64,000 bases of DNA from Flavobacterium cauense R2A-7 (GTDB taxonomy: Bacteria; Bacteroidota; Bacteroidia; Flavobacteriales; Flavobacteriaceae). Made by a program: the position numbers and the translations under genes. The stretch covers positions 62,001 to 126,000 of the forward strand of contig NZ_AVBI01000019.1 in assembly GCF_000498475.1 (NCBI RefSeq), read 5' to 3'. Under the pieces are notes generated by a model. That model did no database searches. It saw nothing but the letters and a program-made list of their open reading frames with translations, and was not told where the DNA came from. Positions 52,937 to 61,445 of this stretch are shown piece by piece. Numbering within the stretch: the stretch's first letter is position 1; each line of letters starts with the position of its first letter.

Positions 52937-53887
52937 ATGAAAAAAATTTTACTCTTATCTGCATTGTTCGTTTCAACTTTGGGTTTTTCCCAAATAACCG
53001 TTTTTGAAGACAGTTTTGATACTTACAATGATTTTTTAATTACTGGTTACGGACAATGGCAAAGTTTGGATCTTGACTTGCTAAATACTTACACCGGTGG
53101 AACAGATACCCCAACATGGGCTAATGCTGGAGCTCCTCAAGCTTTTCAGATTTTTAATCCGACAACTGCTTTGGTTTCCAATGGTACGGGTGACTGTAAT
53201 ACTACTGAAAATATTAATTTTACTCCCAGAACCGGTGCTAAATTTGCCGCTTGTTGGGCAGGAGTACCTTCATCAAACGGTCAGACTGCCACAGCAAATA
53301 ATGACTGGATGATAAGTCCTCCTATCAGTTTGGTTGGAGCAACTGGAACACAATTAAGTGTTTGGTACAAAGCACTATCCGATTGTTACGGAACTGAACG
53401 TTTCAGTATCGGAGTTTATGTGGGAAGCGGTACACCAACCCAAACTTCAGATTTTACCATTATTTCAACATTACCTTATATTCAGGCTTCAAGTTATACT
53501 ACTTGGACAGAACGTATACAATCATTGAATGCTTATAACGGGCAAACAATCAGAATTGGTATTCGTTGTGTTTCACCTGACCGATATATGTTAATGATTG
53601 ATGATTTTAAAGTAACTGCAACAACGTTATCAACGGATGATTTTGTTAGTTCTAAATTTTCAGTTTATCCAAATCCAGCAAATAATATTGTAAATGTTTC
53701 CAACACCGGAAATATTCAAATTAATAAAGTTGCTATTATGGATATCAATGGAAGAACTGTTAAGTCATTGAATTTTAATGGAGTTACCGAAACTCAGGTT
53801 AATGTTTCAGAACTAAACGCAGGTGTTTATTTTATGAGTATTGATACTAATGAGGGTGTTGCTACCAAAAAAATCGTTAAAAGTTAA
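52937..53887 (+). CDS. T9SS-secreted protein with choice-of-anchor J-like domain
   Basis: A 316-residue protein exported through Sec (signal ending GFSQ, residue 19) and then through the type IX secretion system. The central region (about 20-235), with TANNDWMISPPISL and MIDDFKVTATT, matches the jelly-roll choice-of-anchor J domain often found in adhesins and enzymes. The C-terminal type A sorting domain (about 240-316) has FSVYPNPANNIVNVSN, MDINGRTVKS, VSELNAGVYFM and a KKIVKS ending. No catalytic motif is visible, so it may be adhesive or carbohydrate-binding. Confidence 0.88.
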   Translation: MKKILLLSALFVSTLGFSQITVFEDSFDTYNDFLITGYGQWQSLDLDLLNTYTGGTDTPTWANAGAPQAFQIFNPTTALVSNGTGDCNTTENINFTPRTGAKFAACWAGVPSSNGQTATANNDWMISPPISLVGATGTQLSVWYKALSDCYGTERFSIGVYVGSGTPTQTSDFTIISTLPYIQASSYTTWTERIQSLNAYNGQTIRIGIRCVSPDRYMLMIDDFKVTATTLSTDDFVSSKFSVYPNPANNIVNVSNTGNIQINKVAIMDINGRTVKSLNFNGVTETQVNVSELNAGVYFMSIDTNEGVATKKIVKS

Positions 53888-53910
53888 TTCGATTCGTTAT
53901 AATGATATCA

Positions 53911-53939
53911 AAAAAGCCCTGAAATTTCAGGGCTTTTTT
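53911..53939. terminator. bidirectional terminator abutting two convergent genes
   Basis: AGCCCTGAAA (53915-53924) and TTTCAGGGCT (53925-53934) form a perfect palindrome flanked by A and T runs. The T run overlaps the stop codon (53938-53940) of the minus-strand gene. Confidence 0.88.
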
Positions 53940-54351
53940 ATTCTAAAAATTTAGCTTTTAATTCCGGAGTAGGCATCATACAGCTTTCTTTTTTTCCATA
54001 CCACTTGTAGCGGTTTCGGGCAACAAAATCATAAACCGAATTTTTCATCCAATTTGGAAAAACTGAAAAAACACCTAATAAAAAATATATCCCGCCAATG
54101 TTTTTTGCAATTTCAATCGCAGCTTCTGCTTTAATATGATAGGCTTTCCCCGGTTCATATAAAATAATACTGTCTGTTTTTGAAGTGTCAATTCCGATGT
54201 AATTTACTATTTCTTTCCCCGTTTGCGATTGTAAGGCTGCAAAACGAAAAACATCATTTTTATCTTTTCTGATAAGTTCCTGAACGGTCGCATCACAAAG
54301 ATTGCAAACTCCGTCAAACAAGATTATTTTTTTATTTTCAGGTAAATTCAT
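53938..54351 (-). CDS. DCC1-like thiol-disulfide oxidoreductase family protein (DUF393)
   Basis: A 137-residue thioredoxin-like protein with the DxxCxxC motif in LFDGVCNLCDATVQ near residue 13, then RFAALQSQTGKEI, YHIKAEAAIEIAKNIGG and VARNRYKWYGKKESC, the full DUF393 block order. Family members are predicted redox proteins of unknown substrate. It starts one base after the mutS2 stop, so the two are coupled in an operon. The redox chemistry is inferred from family. Confidence 0.88.
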   Translation of the reverse strand: MNLPENKKIILFDGVCNLCDATVQELIRKDKNDVFRFAALQSQTGKEIVNYIGIDTSKTDSIILYEPGKAYHIKAEAAIEIAKNIGGIYFLLGVFSVFPNWMKNSVYDFVARNRYKWYGKKESCMMPTPELKAKFLE

Positions 54352-54352
54352 G

Positions 54353-56524
54353 TTATTTCATTCTTTCTACTAATTCCAAACTGTCCAACGCTACTTTTGA
54401 AGTAAAAATGCCATAATTCACCGTTGCTTTGTTCTTTTCAATGGCATCGATGCTTCCCACAGCTTTTCCGTCAATCATCCTCACACGATCGCCTACTTTT
54501 AAAGGAATTTTAGGTTTATTGGCTTCTTCTTTCTGCGCTTTAACTTTTTTCTCTTTCTTTTCCTTGCGGATTTCTTCTACTTTTTCTTTGACTTCTTCAA
54601 TAATTTGTTTTTCAACAACTTCTTTTGTTTTTTTCTCTTTAGCGGTGACTTTCTTTCGCTTCGAATTTTCGATTTCCACCATTTTTAAGAATTCGCCAAT
54701 CAGGTCTTTTTTATTCTTGTTGTTGAAATACTTTTCAGAAATATCATCCACTTTTTGCCCCATGTAAATCAATCGTTGGTTGGCATCATACAATTCCTGA
54801 TAACTCTCCAGTTTCTGTTGGATTTTAGTGTTGATACTTTCCATTTTTTTACTTTCTTCACGTGCTCTGATTTCTTCTTCTTTCAGATTTTGCGATGTTT
54901 TTTCCATTTTGGAACGCTCTTTCTGAAGATTCGCAATCGTTTTGTCAAAACGCACTTTATCGCCTTCAATTTTCTTTTTGGCGCGGTTAATTAACCCAAA
55001 CGGAATACCGTTTTTCTGTGCAACTTCAAACGTAAACGAACTTCCGGCCTGACCTAAATTCAGTTTGTACATAGGTTCAAGCGATTTTTCATCGAAAAGC
55101 ATGTTGGCATTAATGGCACAAGGCAATTCGTTAGCCAATATTTTCAGATTGGTATAATGAGTGGTGATGATTCCGAAAGCTTCCCGTTCATAGAATTCCT
55201 CCAGAAAAACCTCTGCAAGAGCGCCACCCAATTCGGGATCAGAACCGGTACCGAATTCATCAATCAGGAACAATGTTTTTGAATTGCATTTTTTCAAAAA
55301 GTAGTTCATGTTTTTTAATCGGTAACTATAAGTACTTAAGTGATTTTCAATAGATTGATTGTCTCCGATATCCGTCAGAATCCTGTCGAACAAAAACGTT
55401 TCGCTTCGTTCGTGTACCGGAATCAGCATACCGCTTTGAAGCATTAATTGCAATAAACCTATAGTTTTCAACGTGATACTTTTTCCGCCGGCATTCGGAC
55501 CGGAAATGACAATAATCCGACTGTCGTTCTTAAGTTCTATGGTTTGCGGATAAGTAGTTTGATTCTTCGCCTTATTGCTTAAAAGCAGAATTGGGTGAAA
55601 GGCATCACGGAAAAATAATCGTTTTTCTTCTGTAATGTGCGGTAAAATTCCGTTTATTTTATTGGCATAACGCGCTTTTCCGGTAATCACGTCAATATCA
55701 CTTAAAAATTCCTGATATTGTTTCAGAAGTTCCAGATATGGACGAATTACATTGGTCAATTGTTTTAATATCCGGATGATTTCTTCTTTTTCTTCATATT
55801 CCAGATTGCCCAGCTCTCGGGAATAACGCATGGTAGCTTCCGGTTCGATATAGGTGATGCTACCTGTTTTGGAATTTCCAAGAATAGTTCCTTTCACTTT
55901 TCGGCGGTACATGGCCAATACGGCCAAAACACGACGATTGTCTACGATGGTTTCACGAATATCATCCAGATACCCCAAACTGTTGTAGCTCGATAAAGCC
56001 ATACCGAAGCTTTGATTGATTTTTCCGCGAACCAGATTCATGCTTTTTCGGATGTCGACCAGTGCCGGTGAAGCATTGTCTTTAATTTCACCATATTTGT
56101 CAACAACTTCATCAATTTTTTGAATGATGAATTTTGTCAATTCAACTTCCGATGCTTTTGCGCTTAGTTTCGGATAATAATCTTCAAATTTTTTAAGAAA
56201 AACCAATAAATTATTTGTGGTTTCCGACAGCGTTGCAATTTTTCGGAAACTACCCACTTCCAGAAAACTATCTTCTATAGCCAGAAATTTCAGTTCGTTG
56301 GTAATTTCGTCGAAATAATGGTTCGGAATTGCGTTGTTGTTGGAATAGGAAGAAACATATTCCGATGTTTGCTGCAAAGCATCCATCAGGGTTTCTTTAT
56401 TGCTGAAAGGCTTTATTTCCATAGCTTTTTGCTTCCCGATTTCGGTATTACAAAGCGTGGCAATGGTTTCTAAAACCGTAGTAAATTCTAAATCCTGTAA
56501 TGTTTTGGTAGTGATTGAAATCAT
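54353..56524 (-). CDS. mutS2: MutS2 family ATPase lacking the Smr domain
   Basis: A 723-residue MutS2-type ATPase linked to recombination control and stalled-ribosome rescue, not mismatch repair. The Walker A GPNAGGKSIT starts near residue 340, DEFGTGSDPELGG is near 417, and ITTHYTNLK near 450. A long coiled coil rich in Lys/Glu (about 520-670) precedes a KOW-like C-terminus (LKVGDRVRMIDGKAVG). The canonical Bacillus enzyme (785 residues) ends in an Smr nuclease domain; here the frame stops after the KOW part and no Smr motif is visible. It diverges from ung across an 8-bp repeat array. Confidence 0.88.
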   Translation of the reverse strand: MISITTKTLQDLEFTTVLETIATLCNTEIGKQKAMEIKPFSNKETLMDALQQTSEYVSSYSNNNAIPNHYFDEITNELKFLAIEDSFLEVGSFRKIATLSETTNNLLVFLKKFEDYYPKLSAKASEVELTKFIIQKIDEVVDKYGEIKDNASPALVDIRKSMNLVRGKINQSFGMALSSYNSLGYLDDIRETIVDNRRVLAVLAMYRRKVKGTILGNSKTGSITYIEPEATMRYSRELGNLEYEEKEEIIRILKQLTNVIRPYLELLKQYQEFLSDIDVITGKARYANKINGILPHITEEKRLFFRDAFHPILLLSNKAKNQTTYPQTIELKNDSRIIVISGPNAGGKSITLKTIGLLQLMLQSGMLIPVHERSETFLFDRILTDIGDNQSIENHLSTYSYRLKNMNYFLKKCNSKTLFLIDEFGTGSDPELGGALAEVFLEEFYEREAFGIITTHYTNLKILANELPCAINANMLFDEKSLEPMYKLNLGQAGSSFTFEVAQKNGIPFGLINRAKKKIEGDKVRFDKTIANLQKERSKMEKTSQNLKEEEIRAREESKKMESINTKIQQKLESYQELYDANQRLIYMGQKVDDISEKYFNNKNKKDLIGEFLKMVEIENSKRKKVTAKEKKTKEVVEKQIIEEVKEKVEEIRKEKKEKKVKAQKEEANKPKIPLKVGDRVRMIDGKAVGSIDAIEKNKATVNYGIFTSKVALDSLELVERMK

Positions 56525-56527
56525 TTT

Positions 56528-56575
56528 AAAGTATCAAAGCATCAAAGTTACAAAGTAGTGAAGAATCAAAGTGTT
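56528..56575. repeat. degenerate 8-bp tandem array (six units)
   Basis: Six adjacent 8-base units fill the mutS2-ung spacer, with AAAGTATC, AAAGCATC and AAAGTTAC as the first three and a conserved RAAG core in the rest. The array ends one base before the ung -7 element. The same 8-bp phase recurs in arrays beside the SUI1 gene. Confidence 0.65.
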
Positions 56576-56583
56576 TATATTTG
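56576..56583 (+). promoter_or_regulatory. -7 element of ung
   Basis: TATATTTG matches TAnnTTTG, 15 bases before the ATG. It directly follows the 8-bp repeat array, which occupies the place of the -33 box. Confidence 0.5.
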
Positions 56584-56597
56584 TAAAAAATTAGCAA

Positions 56598-57269
56598 ATG
56601 TTTACTGAAAACACACATCCTTCATGGCAACCTTTTTTTAAAGCCGAATCTGAGAAAGACTATTTTCCTAAACTGATTGATGCTGTGGATGAAGAATATC
56701 GGAACGGAATCTGCTATCCTCCAAAGGAATTGATTTTTAATGCTTTTAAACATTGTGGATTAGACGCTGTAAAGGTTGTTATAATTGGGCAAGATCCTTA
56801 TCATGGCGAAGGGGAGGCCAACGGTTTGTGTTTTTCAGTGAATGATGGTGTAGCAATTCCGCCATCGTTAAAAAATATTTTTACCGAAATCAATACTGAA
56901 TTTGACCGTGTGTTTTTTCCAACCTCAGGAAATTTAGAACGTTGGGCCGATCAAGGTATATTGCTCTTGAACGCAGGATTAACGGTTCGTAAAGACATGG
57001 CTAACAGTCACAAGCATTTAAAATGGAATCTGTTTACGGATGCCGTGATTCAAAAAATATCTGAAGAAAAAAAGAATGTGGTTTTTTTACTTTGGGGTGG
57101 GTTTGCATTGAAAAAAGGTGCTAAAATCGACAGGAACAAACATTTGGTCTTGGAATCCGGACATCCTTCGCCGTTGAGTGCTAACCGTGGTTTCTGGTTT
57201 GGGAACAATCATTTTATAAAAACCAACGATTTTCTGAAAGAAAAAGGGAGTCCGGAAATTATTTGGTAA
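56598..57269 (+). CDS. ung: uracil-DNA glycosylase, family 1
   Basis: Removes uracil from DNA to start base-excision repair. The water-activating loop GQDPYHG is at residues 64-70 (catalytic D66), uracil-binding GLCFSV near 77, and the minor-groove loop GHPSPLSANRGFW with H189. ILLLNAGLTV and LLWGGFALKKG are also standard. At 223 residues the length is typical. It is a single gene, diverging from mutS2, with a 76-bp palindromic element after its stop. Confidence 0.95.
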   Translation: MFTENTHPSWQPFFKAESEKDYFPKLIDAVDEEYRNGICYPPKELIFNAFKHCGLDAVKVVIIGQDPYHGEGEANGLCFSVNDGVAIPPSLKNIFTEINTEFDRVFFPTSGNLERWADQGILLLNAGLTVRKDMANSHKHLKWNLFTDAVIQKISEEKKNVVFLLWGGFALKKGAKIDRNKHLVLESGHPSPLSANRGFWFGNNHFIKTNDFLKEKGSPEIIW

Positions 57270-57289
57270 TAAAAAACAGTCAAAAAAAG

Positions 57290-57365
57290 TTGTCATTCCA
57301 AGGAAGGAGGAATCGTAAAAAATAAATTTAAAATTAATAGGATTCCTCCTTAGTTGGAATGACAA
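57290..57365. repeat. 76-bp imperfect palindrome (REP/MITE-like)
   Basis: Two 25-base arms (57290-57314 and 57341-57365) match at 23 of 25 positions when one is reverse-complemented, enclosing a 26-base AT-only-rich loop. The arms contain TTGTCATTCC and AAGGAGGAATC. It lies between the stops of ung and the convergent lipoprotein gene. I recall similar dispersed palindromes in other Bacteroidota, and it may also act as a terminator. Confidence 0.7.
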
Positions 57366-57395
57366 AAGACATTTTTATATAAAAACTTTTGGATA

Positions 57396-57944
57396 TTAAT
57401 TAACCGTAAAATAATAATATCCCTGAGTATCTAAATTATTTGCATTCGTCGTAATTCTTACCGCGGTTTTATTGGTAGGATTTCTTGAAATCAAATCTGT
57501 TGATTGGATTCCGGTATAACTTTCACCAAAACTCAAGCGGTATTCCCCTGCGGAAGTCAGAGGTATGCTTTTATCACATTTGTAAGTCATCGTACCGGAT
57601 TGATAAATCGCATCGGCAACGCTGTACTCGTCTTCATTTAACAGTACGGAAGTCCATACATCCGGAGCGGTTTCTTTTTCAAGACGGTAAGCAAACCCGA
57701 AGGAGTTGGCCTCGCTGGTTTTGTAAATGTCTAAAAGAGTAGTCATTCCGTCTTCTTGCTGGTATCTCGAAAAATCGGTATGAAACGATAGATTATCGCC
57801 CACAGTATAACTGGCTGGGGTGTCTATCGTAATTAAATCCGGAACCGTGATGTACACAGCATTGTAAAATTCATCATCTGTTTTGCATGAAACTAAGGTC
57901 AATATTCCTAAAACAGCTAGTATGTATAGTTTTATATTTTTCAT
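57396..57944 (-). CDS. lipoprotein of unknown function
   Basis: A 182-residue lipoprotein with lipobox LVSC (MKNIKLYILAVLGILTLVSC, C20). The mature part has a charged start (KTDDEFYNAVYITVPDL) and a beta-sandwich-like pattern with SAGEYRLSFGESYTG and TTNANNLDTQGYYYFTVN at the end. No domain is recognised. It begins 11 bases after the barrel protein gene and is almost certainly cotranscribed with it, which suggests an outer-membrane complex of barrel plus lipoprotein. Confidence 0.76.
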   Translation of the reverse strand: MKNIKLYILAVLGILTLVSCKTDDEFYNAVYITVPDLITIDTPASYTVGDNLSFHTDFSRYQQEDGMTTLLDIYKTSEANSFGFAYRLEKETAPDVWTSVLLNEDEYSVADAIYQSGTMTYKCDKSIPLTSAGEYRLSFGESYTGIQSTDLISRNPTNKTAVRITTNANNLDTQGYYYFTVN

Positions 57945-57955
57945 TGTTTATGTTT

Positions 57956-58543
57956 TTAAAATCGATATCCGAAATTAGCCCCAACACGCTGTACGTATTT
58001 CGGACTGATGTCTGTGTTTATAATGTTTCTGCCCACACCAACGAACAATTCAATTCCGAATTTTTCCTTAATGTATAGTTTGTACCCTAAAGCACCACCG
58101 ATGGCTAAATCCGTATAATTCTTTTCAACGGCTGTCCAATAAGCGGTTCCTCCTTCTTCCAATCGTTGTAATTCTTTGTATTTTCCACCATTAACGGATA
58201 AAAAACCTTCGATAAAATAATAGCTTACGGCACTTTTGGATAACGAATAGCGAACGAAGGGATTGGCTTCATATTGCGGAAGTGTTTTATTAAAGCCGTT
58301 TTCAAAATCGTCTTCTTTTTTGTTGCTTTTGGTTATACTTGCGCTTAATCCCACAGAAAAATCCTTGTTTAAAAAACGTTCATAACTTACATGAAATCGG
58401 GATCGTGCAATTAAAGTAAGCACATCGATTTTAATTTCGTTTTTTTTAAGTGTAATCGGACTTACTGTTTCCACCGCTGTGGAATCCTGAGCATGAGTAA
58501 ACTGGAAAAAAAGTACTGTCGCTAAAAAAGCTAGTTTTTTCAT
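57956..58543 (-). CDS. outer-membrane barrel-like protein
   Basis: A 195-residue protein with a signal peptide ending THAQ (about residue 18). Alternating strands (RFHVSYERFLNKDFSVGLSAS, AIGGALGYKLYI, KFGIELFVGVGRN) end with GANFGYRF, a terminal phenylalanine typical of BamA clients. The pattern resembles DUF3575-type proteins of Bacteroidota, though I would not insist on the name. It is the first gene of a two-gene operon with the lipoprotein, and about 40 bases separate it from the transglutaminase gene upstream. Confidence 0.74.
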   Translation of the reverse strand: MKKLAFLATVLFFQFTHAQDSTAVETVSPITLKKNEIKIDVLTLIARSRFHVSYERFLNKDFSVGLSASITKSNKKEDDFENGFNKTLPQYEANPFVRYSLSKSAVSYYFIEGFLSVNGGKYKELQRLEEGGTAYWTAVEKNYTDLAIGGALGYKLYIKEKFGIELFVGVGRNIINTDISPKYVQRVGANFGYRF

Positions 58544-58585
58544 AAATGTTTTTTATTAATGATGGTAAATATAGTAAAAGGTTGC

Positions 58586-59518
58586 TTAATTGAAGGTAAG
58601 CGCTCCCAGAATTTCTTCACTCATAAAAGGGCCGCCGGGATATTTGGCTGTATAATCCAGATTCAGCCAGATTTGCCCGCGTTCATCAATATGGTAATGG
58701 ACTTCTTTGCCACGGCTTTCTTCTTTAAAAAGCACTTCTTTGATAAGGTAGTTGATGTTTTCCAGATCCGATTTATTACCAATTAACATTTCGGGATACA
58801 AATGTCCTCCGGTGTGAATGATACGCGGAGTGCCACCGACTGCTCTTACAAGTGCCGACATCAAAATGGCATGATCATCACAATCACCCGAAAAATGCTG
58901 TAACGATTCACTGGCGTAGGCAATGTATTCTTTTCCTTTTGGGTCGTTTACGTAATTCCAACGGTTTCGTACTTCAGTAAAAACGGCGAAACACTGAATG
59001 ATCTGACGGTATTCTCGAAAACCTTTTACGTTTGTAAAATGCTTTGTGGTAGCCATTAAGGCAAAATTTCGGACTTTAGGATTGTCAAAATTTACGGCAT
59101 CGATAATTTTTCCCTTGTTAGGAAAAGGAAGTAATTTTGAAATGATAATGTCTTGAGGATTAGGGTCGTCTGCCATAGTGTAAACCATCGAGCGGTAGTC
59201 TTCAAACACGGCATTGAATCCGTATTTTCCAAAAAGGGTTCCCCATACGAGAGCAATCAGGTATAGAAAAATGCAAATGATGATTACGGTTTTTAACAGC
59301 CTTAATATCAATTGAATAACAATAAGTATGATTAGAAATAAAAGAACCCGGTCTAAATGCAGCCACCATTCCGGATTGATTAAATTTTGATGCGCGATGA
59401 TAAAAACAGGAATGGCGATTAAAATATTCAACAGAAAAATAACAACAGTATCCCAAGGCTTTGGTAATGAAAGCTTGTCTCGAACTATTTTGAGTTTTGG
59501 AGGGATTTCTGGAATCAT
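58586..59518 (-). CDS. transglutaminase-like domain membrane protein
   Basis: A 310-residue protein with two or three hydrophobic segments at the N-terminus (about residues 23-45, 55-90) and a C-terminal transglutaminase/protease fold. The catalytic cysteine is in SGDCDDHAILMSALVR (about 215) and the histidine in HTGGHLYPEM (about 240). An aspartate is not certain. The WTAVD part of other members is absent; instead IWLNLDYTAKYPGGP closes the domain. The function may be peptide cleavage in the periplasm or cytoplasm. It is last of the six-gene operon, 22 bases after the PBP2-like gene. Confidence 0.8.
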   Translation of the reverse strand: MIPEIPPKLKIVRDKLSLPKPWDTVVIFLLNILIAIPVFIIAHQNLINPEWWLHLDRVLLFLIILIVIQLILRLLKTVIIICIFLYLIALVWGTLFGKYGFNAVFEDYRSMVYTMADDPNPQDIIISKLLPFPNKGKIIDAVNFDNPKVRNFALMATTKHFTNVKGFREYRQIIQCFAVFTEVRNRWNYVNDPKGKEYIAYASESLQHFSGDCDDHAILMSALVRAVGGTPRIIHTGGHLYPEMLIGNKSDLENINYLIKEVLFKEESRGKEVHYHIDERGQIWLNLDYTAKYPGGPFMSEEILGALTFN

Positions 59519-59540
59519 TACTGTGTTTCCTGCTGCTTTT

Positions 59541-60386
59541 TTATTTTATTACCGTTTCGTAATCTGCTTTTTTAGCAATCAAATTTAATTCAAATAATTG
59601 GTTTTGTACTTTATCGAAGGTTAGTTTGTCTAATTTCTTTTGCGACCAGCGCGTGAGTTTTAACCATTCCTGTATATCTTCTAGTTTTTGGTTGTATTTA
59701 GATGCTAATGTCCTGTCAATACTCGGGATATATTTAAACTCAGTTGTGGTATTGTTAATGATTTCCAAAATCTGTTCCACAATGTGTTTGTTGTTTTTCA
59801 GGAATTCGTTGCGAACTGCTATTACGAAACACGGCCACGGAGTAGGGCAGTCGGCAATTCTTCTGAAAGTTCCGTTGTCTACCAATGGTTTTGTCATAAA
59901 ACGTTCCCACATGAAATAATCGGCAGTTCCGTTTGACAAGGCATCTACTGCGCCATCTATGGTATTTACGATTTCAAATTGCAGATTTTGTGTATTCCAA
60001 TTTTGGTTTTTGGCATTCACAATCGCCATTAAATGCGAACCGGAACCGATACGACTAATTGCGACTTTTTTGTTTTCCAGATCCGATAATTGTTGATAAT
60101 CCGATCTAGCATCCACGTGAATTCCCCAAATTAAAGGCGATTGCACGTAAACCTGAACAATTGACGATTCGTTTCCGCCCGCGATATCTTTTATGATTCC
60201 TTCGGTTAGAATTACCGCCATATCGGTTTCGCCTTCACGAAGCAGTTGACACATTTTTCCGGTGCCTTCCGGAACGTCGGTCCATTGTAAATCAATGTCT
60301 ACTTCGTCAAACTCGCCGTTTTCGATACACAAGTGCCATGGGAGATTGAAATGTTCGGGAACGCCTGCTATTCTTACTGTTTTCAT
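59541..60386 (-). CDS. cytosolic PBP2-type substrate-binding protein (Ca3427-like)
   Basis: A 281-residue protein with the type 2 periplasmic-binding fold: VRIAGVPEHFNLPW at the N-terminus, GETDMAVILTEG near 55, the hinge KKVAISRIGSGSHLMA near 107, and TADYFMWERFMT near 156. Layout matches the family containing Candida Ca3427, used as an eukaryotic cytosolic relative. It lacks a signal peptide and a lipobox, and no ABC permease or ATPase gene is nearby, so transport is unlikely. It may bind a small thiamine-like or nitrate-like ligand in the cytoplasm. Starts 4 bases after a GNAT gene. Confidence 0.78.
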   Translation of the reverse strand: MKTVRIAGVPEHFNLPWHLCIENGEFDEVDIDLQWTDVPEGTGKMCQLLREGETDMAVILTEGIIKDIAGGNESSIVQVYVQSPLIWGIHVDARSDYQQLSDLENKKVAISRIGSGSHLMAIVNAKNQNWNTQNLQFEIVNTIDGAVDALSNGTADYFMWERFMTKPLVDNGTFRRIADCPTPWPCFVIAVRNEFLKNNKHIVEQILEIINNTTTEFKYIPSIDRTLASKYNQKLEDIQEWLKLTRWSQKKLDKLTFDKVQNQLFELNLIAKKADYETVIK

Positions 60387-60390
60387 ATTA

Positions 60391-60921
60391 TTAATAATAA
60401 TCTTTTTTATTTATTTCAAACCAAACACATTCATCCTCTTCATGAAAGAAAGTGCCTGTGTTTTTCATGCCAATTTTTTCTAAAATCCTTTTTGAACCTT
60501 CGTTTCCAACCATCGCGTGGGCATAAACGTTTTCGAGATGCATAACGTTGAAAGCATAATCCAGACAGGCTTTTGCAGCTTCATAACCATAGCCTTTTTG
60601 CCAGAAACTCTTGATGAAACGATAGCCTAAATCGTAAAAATTTTGGTGTCCGTTAATTTCTTCTTTTACAAGTTTTAGACCAGCCCAACCGATGAATTCG
60701 TGATTTTCTTTTAATAAAACCGCCCATCGCCCGATACCGTTTTCCTGATACTGAAGTCGGACGAAATCAATAACATTTTGAGCCTCTTCAATGGTTTTGA
60801 TCGGATTTTTGCCCAAGAATTCATGCACATCCATATCAGAATCTAAATGAAAAATTCCTTCTTTATCGGAAGGAAGTAATTCACGTAATAGTAAACGTTC
60901 GGTTTCTATGATGATTTTCAT
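60391..60921 (-). CDS. GNAT family N-acetyltransferase (RimJ/RimL-like)
   Basis: A 176-residue acetyltransferase similar to the RimJ/RimL group, which acetylates protein N-termini or small amines with acetyl-CoA. IETERLLLRELLPSD opens the fold, DLGYRFIKSFWQKGYGYEAAKACLDYAF holds the acetyl-CoA pyrophosphate loop (QKGYGYEA) near 110, and ENVYAHAMVGNEGSKRILEKIGM completes the fold. It overlaps the upstream GNAT by four bases (ATGA), so the pair arose by tandem duplication and is translationally coupled. The acceptor is unknown. Confidence 0.88.
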   Translation of the reverse strand: MKIIIETERLLLRELLPSDKEGIFHLDSDMDVHEFLGKNPIKTIEEAQNVIDFVRLQYQENGIGRWAVLLKENHEFIGWAGLKLVKEEINGHQNFYDLGYRFIKSFWQKGYGYEAAKACLDYAFNVMHLENVYAHAMVGNEGSKRILEKIGMKNTGTFFHEEDECVWFEINKKDYY

Positions 60922-61445
60922 AATTTGTTGTTTTCCATTTCAAGCCAATAACACGGAATATCGTTCCATAAAAATTCAGACGTTATTTGCATTCCTAATT
61001 TTTCAAGAATTCGTTTTGACGCGGCATTTTCTTTGTTTACGGAAGCATACATTTTTTGAATTTTCATTTCGGTAAAACCATACTCCAGCCAGGCTTTTGC
61101 GGCTTCACTGCCATAACCTTTTCCCCAATGCGGTTCCTGTAATCTGTAACCGATTTCATAAACGTTAACATGGTTGTTTTCGGGTTCTGTCAGTAATTTT
61201 ATGCCAGCCCAACCGATAAATTCATTAGTATCTTTCAATACAACGGCAAATCTTCCCGTACCGTTTTGGATGTACTGATTTTGAATATTTTCTATATAAC
61301 CCTTGGCCTCATCGATTGATTTTATGGGATTGTTTCCCAAATAGGTGTGTACGTTTGGATTACTGTCCAATATAAACATTCCTTCAGCATCGGAAGGAAT
61401 AATCGGTCTTAAAATCAGGCGTTCGGTTTCAATTTTAATATTCAC
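60918..61445 (-). CDS. GNAT family N-acetyltransferase (RimJ/RimL-like), GTG start
   Basis: A 175-residue GNAT closely resembling the next gene: IETERLILRPIIPSDAEGMF, EIGYRLQEPHWGKGYGSEAA (acetyl-CoA loop) and MYASVNKENAASKRILEKLGM. The start codon is GTG at 61445, immediately after the VOC gene's TAA with no gap, so expression depends on coupling. Sequence length and order match its neighbour, and the active parts are intact. Substrate unknown; possible targets are the products of its neighbour or an unrelated amine. Confidence 0.87.
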   Translation of the reverse strand: MNIKIETERLILRPIIPSDAEGMFILDSNPNVHTYLGNNPIKSIDEAKGYIENIQNQYIQNGTGRFAVVLKDTNEFIGWAGIKLLTEPENNHVNVYEIGYRLQEPHWGKGYGSEAAKAWLEYGFTEMKIQKMYASVNKENAASKRILEKLGMQITSEFLWNDIPCYWLEMENNKL

